Notes under the pieces: generated by a model
The model's input: the letters and a program-made list of their open reading frames with translations, nothing else
Databases searched by the model: none
Told to the model about the DNA's origin: nothing
Assembly (NCBI RefSeq): GCF_020283565.1
Contig: NC_060061.1
Span: 2,984,010 to 3,048,009, forward strand
Direction of reading: 5' to 3'
Length of the DNA: 64,000 bases
From: Trifolium pratense
Lineage: Eukaryota > Streptophyta > Magnoliopsida > Fabales > Fabaceae
Program-made: the position numbers and the translations under genes
Shown here: positions 51,501 through 64,000 of the stretch, one piece after another
Layout of the letters: each line of letters opens with the position of its first letter
Numbering within the stretch: position 1 is the stretch's first letter

Positions 51501-54500
51501 TAGATTATCCGATCCTTTAGTATTGACTTGGATGAAAAGGCAATCATAGTTAATATGATTTCATCTATTTATATGTAGCTGGTTTAAACATCCTTACTGA
51601 TTTTTATTCTTTTCAAATGACGGTGAGAATATTTGAGCGCACACGAGAGAAACATACTTCCAAATTGTTTTGTATGATTTCAAACAAACTTATTAGACTA
51701 GATGAAGAAGTATATAAATGCTTATACTATTATATATATTAACGTGTTGCAGCTGACCCTAAAACACTATAGCTGGATGGCTGCTATTCTGAAACTTTTA
51801 TTTAATGCTTATACAATGTATTTCTTTTTTGAATTAATCCCTCGGTTCCCAAGAAATGGGATCTGGTAATCCGATGATTGTTCCAGTCATGCATCGAAAT
51901 CGGATACTCCAATACTAACTTATCTGTTACCACTTTGGAAAACATAATTACAAATACAACAGATAAGAGATAAAAAGGAAAATAGATCAAATCTAATTGA
52001 ATCCAAATCTTAATCTAATGTAAACTAGTTCAAATAATCTAATTTAAACTAATTAAATTGTTATTCCTGATTCCTAACAGACTTTTACAACTAGTAGTGC
52101 TAAGGATGAATCATTGCTTTTTTTTCAATTTTTCATTGGTATGATTATGTATACATTTTTTATGGAGTCTCTTATTTGAAAGCAGGAGATCTTTGATTAT
52201 TCGCATGTCCCTGGTTGTGCTGTGCTTCATCATGGTCGTCATCGCCATGGTGCTAGAGCCACAATTGCTGGTCATCGAGTCAACCTACTTCTGTGGTGCA
52301 AAAGGTGCGTTCATATTTTGTTTGCGTTCGTAACTGCTTATATTAGTCTTATATTCCTTGTCATTGTATTCTCACATGCATAGTAATGATGATAGGGCTA
52401 GAGTTATTCAAGAACCAGTAGAGATGGAAACCAGAGAGAGATAGTGAGAAAACGAATAACGACTGTTTTCTGTTATTATTACAAAGGGAATGTTGGAATA
52501 TTATAAAATATCTTATAATATCTTTTATATTAGTATCTTAGAATATTTCTTCGGATCAGATTTTACATTACTTATTATTATTATTATTATTAACGATTGA
52601 GTTTGTGTATCCTATAAAATAGGGATTTGTATTGTAGCACGCTATTATTCAGTAATTATCAATAATATTTAAATCTTTAATTATTCTCTCTTTTACCTAA
52701 AATATCACAAATTCAACATGGTATCGGAGCCTATTTCGTCCCTCCTTGAATATATCTGCCACTATTCCACTGTCGAGTGCCCATAAGGTTGGGAAATATA
52801 ATAATAATAATTTCCTCGTTTCTTTTTCATCAGTTTTCTGCCGTAACCCGCCATTGCCACCACCGCGATCACTCTCTTCGGCAAATTTTTCGGCGATTGA
52901 TCACATGCACATCACCGGCTTCATCCCTTGTGAGTGGATCTCATGCGCCACTGTCACAACCGCGCATGGCGGTGTGTCCCCAGTCCATTTCGGCAATCTT
53001 TCTGTCGCCGTGCTCTTCTCCTCTGTGTGACTCCAACAAGGCCACCCCTGTTCCATTCTGTTATTTTATGTTCAGACGCATAGTTAGTTTTTTGCTACTA
53101 TTTTGTTCCACTGTTGCCATTTGGTCTGTGACTCTTTCTCCAGTTTCAATCTACGGAAATATGCATTCCTATTCAACCATTACCTCTTGGTGTTTTGGCC
53201 CTATTTTGCGTCTGAATCATATAGGTTTCTGGAATCCTATTTGTTTTCTTGTGTTGATTTGGATTTTTTTTCCTGGACAAATTCACTGTTTTATGCCTCA
53301 GATCTAGTGCTGCACTGTTTTGGCCATTGGGTCTCTCTACGGAGGTGTGTTTCACACCCTTGTTTGCTGCTAGTTCGTCTTTGTGCATTCTAGGCATTTG
53401 TAATTGTTCTTCACGTTTCTTGGTGCTCTGTTTTTGTCTTTTTAGTGCGCTTTTCTTTCTGGTCTGGTTTGTGGATTATTTACTTCAAGCTTGTTTGTTA
53501 GCATCATCGTCTTTGCTTCTTATGTGGTCATTTTTCAAGTCTTACTGTCAATTTCAAGTTGTTTGTTTTGATAATTTGTTTAAGCCACTCTTGTCAGTGT
53601 GTTTTCTACCACTGTATATTTGTTTAGATTGAAGTTGCGCCACCATAATCCATTCTAATTAGAGTTTCAGCCGCCGGAGTGAGCACTGACTAAATATTGT
53701 TTTTGAGGTTGTGGTACTTCCAGGTTAAGGTTTCAGTAGCCAGAGTGTATTTCTACAAATAGGGATTAGTATTGAGTCTTTGTATCATGCTATTATTCAG
53801 TTATTATCAAATAATAAAGCACAACTGTATAATTCCCCACCCGAATTCTTCCTTTTGGCTTTTTATATTTGCCTTTATCTATTTATTTAATGTTTTTCCT
53901 ATTTTGTGGGAAATATCAGCAGAAGTCTTGAATTGTGACTGCATAATTGTAGCATTGACTTGAAATGTTATTTTCCTCTTATTTTTACCTGAATGGATTC
54001 GTAATTTATATTGTTTTCTTTTCATTTTTACTCATTAAATTAAATATGAAGATTGCATTATTTTTGTGCAGTTCTTTATTTAGAGAAATGCAAAAGTATA
54101 AAAGAGATTTCTTTAGCTGGTGTACTGAGTGCAATCAAGAGAAGAAAGATAAGCAAGATAAGCTGCTCTCGGAATATGAGACTTCCGGAATGGTAAATAA
54201 TTGTTTGATCTGCATTCTTCATGCTCATGCATTGCATTCTAGGAAGTGTGTGGCAGTCATATTAATATTTGTCACCTGGCTCCCAACACTGTCTCACCAG
54301 TACAAGCAGTATTAAAAGAATCAAGTTATTCTATGAAACATCTTGTACTAAAGGAGCGTTTGGAAAAAGTTATTTGGGTTTATGTCATGACATGAGGATT
54401 TTTATTAGTTTGATACAGTTATGACTTATGATAGAGGAGTGCTGTGCTAGCAACGCTCACGCTAACATACTCTTTCAAACACTTTTTTCTCGTATGGGTG

Positions 54501-55134
54501 AAATTCATGCAGGTCCCACATTAATTGGTGGGACCTACATGAATTCGACCCAATATGAGAGTGTTGGAAAGAGAATGCTAGAGTGAGTGTGCTAGCACTT
54601 TTCACTTATATGTTCATAAGCTATTTCTAGTTTATTTTGTTCTTCAATATAGTAAGTCATGAATGAGTGCTAATTGAGCTAACATATTGAATAACTCTTT
54701 AATTTAGTTATTTTCTCAAACATATCCTATCTAGCTGATAGAACTTGCTGCATCAATCGATCCATTTATGATGCTAATCTTTCTTAATGAGATAAAGTTT
54801 GGTTGTTATTGTTGTGCAACCTGTACTGGATGCAATACAATATAACCAATAATTATGGCAAACAAAACTGGAAGCATCAGCAAGCATATTTTTTTAATAG
54901 CCCTCAATTTGAGCTTTGGGCTTTTTTTGAAATATATTTTCTTATGCACAGAATATGTGATTCCTTAATCCTCAGGCTATATAGACCCTGACTTGTGATA
55001 TATTGCTCTATGATGATAGAAGTGCATGCTCTTTCTCGTAGAAAAATGCTTGACTGTTGTTTTGCAAAATATAACCGTAAGACTTTATGTTTATGCAGGG
55101 ACCGTGGAGAGGAGAGAGTAAAGCAACCGCATAA
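48507..55134 (+). CDS. 2-oxoglutarate/Fe(II)-dependent dioxygenase (AT3G18210-like)
   Basis: Prolyl-4-hydroxylase-fold oxygenase of unknown substrate. Nine exons from the first in-frame ATG: 48507-48707, 49390-49437, 50311-50487, 50623-50773, 50901-50987, 51275-51399, 52186-52304, 54072-54192, 55099-55134; at least 354 aa. Numbering from that ATG, the iron ligands are H224-V-D226 (EFHVDDSEVTLNVCLG) and a distal His in the HHGRHRHGAR segment (about 279-284); R294 in GHRVNLLLWC would bind 2-oxoglutarate. Other blocks: PLHRELYTIDPVAFFVP, MRPNTMNQYGAVLDDFG, GGSTLDSHHGFIVE, QFSGGELYFRG. The C terminus is polar (WCTECNQEKKDKQ...GPWRGESKATA). Probable true coding starts upstream (see 47775-48506). 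Intron 7 (52305-54071) holds an LTR element relic. Confidence 0.88.
49190..49300. mobile_element. Stowaway-type MITE in intron 1 of the 2OG oxygenase
   Basis: 111 bp between TA dinucleotides; CTCAAATGTAAGCAAAATTTG and the inverse of CAAATTTTGCTTATATTTGAG form the termini. Related to 47275-47391. Confidence 0.7.
52491..53840 (+). mobile_element. Degraded LTR retroelement in intron 7 of the 2OG oxygenase
   Basis: A 228-bp 5' LTR (52491-52718) starts TGTTGGAATATT and ends ATTCAACA, followed at once by TGGTATCGGAGCC, a tRNA-iMet primer-binding site with one change. About 1 kb of internal sequence has no gag or pol coding. A partial 3' LTR at about 53757-53830 repeats AATAGGGATT.GTATTG and CTATTATTCAGT.ATTATCAA. 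Orientation is the same as the gene. It is a TRIM/LARD-like or internally deleted copy. Confidence 0.7.
54438..54600. mobile_element. Foldback MITE in intron 8 of the 2OG oxygenase
   Basis: A near-complete palindrome of about 163 bp: AGTGCTGTGCTAGCAACGCTC against the inverse of the right end AAGTGCTAGCACACTCACTC, and CATGCAGGTCCCACATTAAT against CATGTAGGTCCCACCAATTA at the centre. No coding capacity. Confidence 0.7.
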
Positions 55135-56870
55135 TCTTTTGTACAGTACAGCTGATCAATGGAAGTGAATGGTAAAAAAAATAGTGTAGCTGTAATTATT
55201 AGTCCAAATAAAGAGTCTGATTCTCCTGATCTAGTCTAGGTTGTAAAAGTTAATCACCTGAAAGGGGTGCCTTTGATAGCTTGGATTTACCCATACAATT
55301 GTTACTTTTTATCTGATGTCTCTTAGAAGTCTCGGATTGTAGTCCTCGAGGTATTGTGGCTTCTGTGTATCGTTGGGGATAACAAATGGTGTTTTTGGTT
55401 TCAACAAGATATTAATAGAATTGATCTTATCAATCAATATCAAACATGGTTTTGGTAAAAGAAATTATGTTTGATTGATTTTGCTTCCAAACTTGTTGAA
55501 CGAATTTTTAAGCATTCTCCAACGATAAGGTAAAACAAAATTAAAAAGAGAGCGAGTGGGTAAAGAATACCAGCATATATAAACATAAATATAAAAAGAT
55601 TTTAATTGTGTTATTTGTTTTATCTCATGATCTGTCTCAGTCCAATTATGCATGTGCTTTTAATTGATCTTGATATCCAAATGATTCATTCATCTTCAAC
55701 AACAGCATATAAACACTCGCAGATTCGTAGTACATTCGTGTTCTGTTTGGTGACAGTTGTAATGCAGCTGTTTGTTGGTCATTATTTTTAATTTTTTTGT
55801 CAAGCAGCATGATGACTTGAATTTCATCCTTAAAGGTGAATAAGAGGAGGATGAGTAGTTTAGTGGTTACGAATTTCACCTTAAAGATGAATAAGTGAAA
55901 TGTTTGAAGTTTAAACACGAACTCTTACATGTGTTCTATCAACTAAGTTAAGTTACTCTTTTATCTTATATTTCTTATAAGAAAAAAGAAAAGAAAAGAA
56001 AAGAAAAGAAAGAATAGGTGTGTAACCACCCACCGCACATAAGTCAAGCAACCATTCCCATCGTTTTCACTCTTTCCACGCCCCCTTGTTGTGTTTTTTT
56101 ATTCTTTTTCCTGTCCTATTATTATTAGTTATTAGTACTGCCATCTTTGTTAATTTTTTATCTCGTTAATGCTAATTTAAAACATTACTACTCTTTGAGT
56201 TTCTCCAAATTTTTTTTTAATAATTTATTGGTTTGACTCACAATTTAAAACTTTATTTGGTAAAAAAAAATCTTTTGCAAACTTATAGCTTATTTTTATT
56301 AGTTTATAATTCATTCATTTGATAAGCAAATTTCAATAATTTATAGTTTATCATTTTTCACTTCTATTTTATTCTTGTTATCTTACATGAAGAAGTTGAA
56401 TATTAATTAATAATATTTTATTTCTACAAAGTACTTCCTCTATAATAAATATATGTAATCTTTTTATTCATTTACTTAAATTTTGTTACCAAAGTAGTAG
56501 TATGGAGTTAATCTTAGTCAAAGCATAATTGTTCTTTATTTTATATTCATATATTTTTTAATCTCAACACTCAACCTCACCTCACCTCACCAAGACAAAT
56601 TAAAAGAGCATAAATAATAATCACCCACTAATACATTTTGCTCTCCTTGTACTACTCATAGTACCTTCATTTCATTCATAGTATATCATAGCTTGCTTGT
56701 TGGGTCCTCTTTCTTTAAGGGAACAGAACATAAACCAGATCTATCTATCTATTACATTTAAGACCACACTTCCATCAACAACACTATCAATCCTCACATC
56801 TCAATTCTCATATTTCACATCAATTCAGATTCATTAAAATCATCAAAACAAACATAATTATAACAACAAG
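55135..56870. other. Intergenic, 2OG oxygenase to CC-like gene
   Basis: 3' UTR of the oxygenase to about 55480, a SINE-like copy (55845-55960), an AAAAG-type short repeat (55981-56013), then AT-rich promoter and an A/C-rich leader of the CC-like gene from about 56760. No other gene seen. Confidence 0.45.
55845..55960 (+). repeat. SINE-like copy
   Basis: TAGTTTAGTGGTTACGAATTTC and TATCAACTAAGTTAAGTTA resemble the copy at 43305-43445, including the shared CACCTTAAAG and ATAAGTGAA blocks. Boundaries approximate. Confidence 0.4.
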
Positions 56871-58327
56871 ATGCATAACAAGACAGACTCAGAGGTTACT
56901 AGCTTAGATGCATCCTCCACAACAAGATCTCCTCGTCGACCAGCATACTATGTTCAGAGTCCATCTCATGATGGTGAAAAAACAACAACCTCGTTTCATT
57001 CAACTCCTGTTATCAGTCCAATGGGTTCTCCACCTCATTCTCACTCTTCCTCAAGCCGTTTCTCCGGTTCCCGGAAAATCAACAACCACCGTAACACCAA
57101 ACCTTGGAAAGAAATTGATGTTATTGAAGAAGAAGGTCTTCTTCAAAATCAAGATCATCATCATTCTCTTTCTCGTCGTTACTATGTCCTTGCTTTTCTT
57201 CTTGGCTTTTTCCTTTTGTTCACTATTTTTTCTCTTATCCTTTGGGGTGCTAGTAGACCCATGAAACCCCTTGTCACAATTAAGGTAAATTTTTTCATTT
57301 TTATAGTTTTTCTAAGATCTTCTAATTATTATCTAAAATGGGTCTTGATCAATTTTCTATTTTTGTGTTTTGTAGAGTATAAAATTTGACCATGTTAGAG
57401 TTCAAGCTGGTTCAGATGGAACAGGTGTGGCTACTGATATGATCACAGTGAATTCAACTGTTAAATTCACTTATCGCAACAAGGGTACATTCTTTGGTGT
57501 TCATGTCTCATCCACACCTATAGATCTATCCTACTCAGAAATCGTAATTGGTACAGGCAATGTAAGTCACTAAAACACACACATTTATGCCATATTTTAG
57601 ATTTGAAGATATGTCTGGTGTCTAACATGCGTCAGTGTCAAAGGCATCACTAGAACACTAACACATTTAATTACATGGCAATTTATTAGTTGTATTTAAG
57701 TGTCAATATTGTGTCTTGTGTCCTACAGTCCTACTTGATAGACATATTGTGATTGCTTGTGCTGTCGATAATCCCTACATTTACCAGGATATCAATTTTT
57801 GTTGGATGGACATTCCAGATTTCGATGTAGATTTTGACTTTTATTAAACTAAGATATGGAACTTGAAATCTGGATTATCTGATCTTGATCTAACTATCAT
57901 TGATGTGCCAGCCAACTATGTTCGGAGATTGCCAACCGGACTCAAGCTGAATTCCCACACATACATTAATTTATAGTTTGACATGAATTAGTGAAAATTG
58001 TGTATCAATATTTTTTCTTTTTGTATGGATTTGTTATTGCAGATGAAGAAGTTTTATCAATCAAGGAGGAGTCAAAGATTAGTGAGTGTGGCAGTAATGG
58101 GAAGCAAGATTCCATTGTATGGAAGTGGTGCAAGTCTTAGCAGCACAACAGGTATGCCAAGTCTGCCAGTGCCATTGAAATTGAACTTTGAGATTAGATC
58201 TAGAGCTTATGTGCTTGGGAAATTGGTCAAACCAAAATACTACAAGAAGGTTCAATGTTCTGTCATATTTGATCCCAAGAAAATCAATGTTTCTGTTTCC
58301 CTCAAAAAATCTTGCAAGTATGATTGA
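56871..58327 (+). CDS. Companion of cellulose synthase (CC)-like LEA-2 membrane protein
   Basis: Single-pass plasma-membrane/Golgi protein of the family that, in Arabidopsis CC1/CC2, links cellulose synthase complexes to cortical microtubules, notably under salt stress. Three exons (56871-57284, 57376-57561, 58043-58327) give 294 aa. The N-terminal cytosolic part (1-103) holds TDSEVTSLDASS, SPRRPAYYVQSPSHDGEKT and TSFHSTPVISPMGSPPHSHS, which match the CC family and contain the microtubule-binding region in CC1. A membrane segment follows at about 104-127 (YYVLAFLLGFFLLFTIFSLI). An extracytosolic LEA-2 domain (about 135-285) ends SYxLGKLVKPKYYKKVQC-like. Compared with CC1 the proline-rich loop before RSRAYVLG is short. 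Could equally be called an NHL/LEA-14-like protein, but the N terminus favours CC. Confidence 0.87.
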
Positions 58328-60357
58328 TTGGAAGAAAGAAGCACATGGATATGGAAATAAAATAATAATAATAGAAAATGACTTATTGGTTGAGGAAAAA
58401 ACAGCTCATGGAAAAGCGCGTTTTTGTGGAACTTTTGGCTGCATTAACAATTCCACATTCTAGAAACGTAAAAAAAGACATGTTGGATTCGGTGGAAACT
58501 TATGACATGTTGGAACTTTTTCTACTTTTATTTATTTTTTCATGAATTTTGTCCCATCATGTGATAATATAAGGTTAAGGTTAATATGTAATTTTATTTT
58601 GTTAGGTAATTATAATGTAATTATAGCTGAAAAAGTTGAATTATTCGTTGATTAGTTTGTGATGTCAATGTCAGATTTGTATTCTAAGCTCCATATTCCA
58701 CACAATCTGCCAATGCCTAAAATCACATTGTATTTTAAATTTTTAATCAAGTCAATACATGTTACCCTGTCTTCTTCTTCTATTTTAATTTTTATTGATA
58801 AAATGAAATAATGAAGACAAAAGCTATTGTCAAAAAAAAGATGAGGAGTATCAGGACTATTAGCTTCACGGCATAATAATTGATTCTAAACAATTCGATC
58901 AATATTTTTTAACTACTAAGTTGAATTGAAAATTAGATTCAAATTAGAGAATAAAATATAATATTCTGTAAATTGAGCCAAACCAACGAAATATAATGAT
59001 AATCTAATACTCCTATGTGATATAATATTCTGTCAATAAACCCACGAGACATAATGAAAATCTAAGTACAGTATTAACCATTTGGATAATTTTTAATTAC
59101 AGTTATTTGAGTAATTATCCGTAAAAAGCTATAAACTAATGGAAAAAGCTTGTTACGAAACACTTATAATTTTATGAAACAAACTTATATGTTATAAGCT
59201 GATATAGAGCCGGACTGGATTTGAATTTTTTTTTTGTTTATAAAAAATAAATTATTCAAATAAAGAAATTTTTGTGTTAGTTCATAAGTTTTTGCTAATA
59301 AAAGTTGTATCTTTATAATATTGTTTTTCTCATAATCTACTTTGAAAAAACTTATAATAATATATAAAAGCTTTTTTTTTTTAGCTTTCACCACCAGTTT
59401 AATCTGGTTCGGGGGTCAGTTCTGGTATCAAGTAGTTCAAACCCCTCCCGATCGTAGTTGCGGGGATCGAATCGTAGTCCTCCCTACTAAGTTTAGCACC
59501 AATCACAACTTAACCAACTAACTATAGATACATAAAAACTTATTTATTTGCATTAATTCTTTGTTGTAAGTTGAAAAATAAATCAATTGACCCATAATAA
59601 TAAGTTATAGACACAAAAATAGAAATTTTGATGATTGAATTGGGCCGTAGAAACCATTTATAATTGCGAGTGTAGTACTGTACTGTACTGGAGAGAGTGT
59701 TGGGAAAATATCTATCTTCTATGAATAGATAGAAAGAGCATCGAATCATCAAATCGCATCACATTGCACCAAAGAAGTGAGTTTGCTTTCAGTTTCTCAT
59801 CAATCATCATCATCACTCTCATTTTTGTTCGTATCGTATCGTATCCACACATTTCTATTTCTATTTCCATTTCGATTCATTTTTCTGAATTCAATTTGTA
59901 TCGTAAATAAAACTTTCTCTGTTTTTTCTTTTATTCCAGCTTCAACTTCTTCAACACCAACACCGTGCCGCTTATAAATGACTTCCACTGTTGCCTTATG
60001 CTCATTTGATTTCTCTTTTTAGGGTTTCATGTAATCTGTTTCATGAACAAATTTATTATTAGCTCGCTCAACTTGTAATTATTGTTATTATTATTATTCT
60101 TCATACTTTATACTTTTTAGTCAAAGTTTATATAGCTTTGATTTTGTTTATCACCATTACTGTATAATCATCACTTTATTACTAACTTTTTTTATTTTTG
60201 CTTTTCTTACTATTTAGTATCTTCTTATGTACGTTTTTATTGGAAAACTAAATCATCATAATAATAAAGCATTATTCCATTGAAAGAAAGAATATACATA
60301 ATTGTAATAATATATATACAAAAAAAAAGAAAAGAAAAAAAGTCTAAAAATTTCTTG
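58328..60357. other. Intergenic, CC-like gene to poly(A) polymerase
   Basis: 3' UTR of the CC-like gene, AT-rich spacer, a minus-strand SINE-like copy at 59391-59521, then the probable promoter and 5' non-coding exon(s) of the poly(A) polymerase from about 59680. A leader intron is plausible between about 59780 and 60300, but the exact sites are not determined. Confidence 0.45.
59391..59521 (-). repeat. tRNA-derived SINE-like copy
   Basis: On the minus strand: TAGTTGGTTAAGTTGTGATTGG (A-box region), ACGATTCGATCCCCGCAACT (B box), then a body ending near GGTGAAAGCTAAAAAAAAAAA, an A-rich tail. Related to the copy at 2434-2560. Confidence 0.6.

Positions 60358-64000
<3,643 letters not shown>

Noticed and set aside
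52777..53632. ORFs of 74-176 aa within intron 7 of the 2OG gene
   Set aside because: They lie in the non-coding interior of the LTR relic and show no retroelement or other protein motifs.

Overview
The window is nuclear DNA from a flowering plant. It is AT-rich, has many short introns and is full of plant transposons. Protein content, and repeat families that look like ones familiar from legumes, point to a legume, probably Medicago or a close relative; that assignment is inference. Ten protein-coding loci can be supported, two of them cut by the window ends, plus one retrotransposon polyprotein.

Layout. 1-1731 (+): 3' part of a MOS4/SPF27 (BCAS2-type) spliceosome NTC subunit. 1732-7764: transposon-filled spacer with a SINE-like copy, a 1.17-kb Mutator-like palindrome and a 3.56-kb non-autonomous Helitron. 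7765-15019 (+): eRF3 translation-termination GTPase in 18 coding exons. 17261-19254 (+): a plastid-targeted conserved protein with a 14-nt microexon. 20476-23100 (-): single-exon PMI1, a chloroplast-movement protein. 23800-32000: a wrecked MATE-transporter cluster in inverted orientation, interrupted by a hAT-like element (itself carrying a MITE) and by a complete, apparently very young Copia element (26248-31109) with identical LTRs, a 5-bp target duplication and an intact 1464-aa polyprotein. 33352-36355 (-): an intact 8-exon MATE transporter. 38916-39249: a small Helitron. 39946-42351 (+): GT61 glycosyltransferase with four symmetric stem exons. 43705-45297 (+): intronless CCT4. 48507-55134 (+): 2-oxoglutarate/Fe(II) oxygenase with an ill-defined N terminus and a degraded LTR element in intron 7. 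56871-58327 (+): a companion-of-cellulose-synthase-like membrane protein. 60358-64000 (+): nuclear poly(A) polymerase, cut at the window end.

The genes are independent plant transcription units, not an operon. From memory, MOS4, GT61, CCT4 and the 2OG oxygenase match a run near AT3G18165-AT3G18210, and eRF3 plus the plastid protein match AT1G18070/AT1G18060, so the window looks like an ancestral block that Arabidopsis split between duplicated segments. Themes are RNA processing and translation (MOS4, eRF3, poly(A) polymerase), protein folding (CCT4), cell wall (GT61, CC-like) and chloroplast biology (PMI1, plastid protein).

I found no convincing wholly new system. The most interesting signals are the intact Copia with TA...CA rather than TG...CA termini, the inverted MATE duplication that hosts it, two Helitrons with defined ends, a long palindromic Mutator-like element that could be a small-RNA source, and odd exon structures (4-nt first coding exon, 14-nt microexon, four tandem phase-1 cassette exons).
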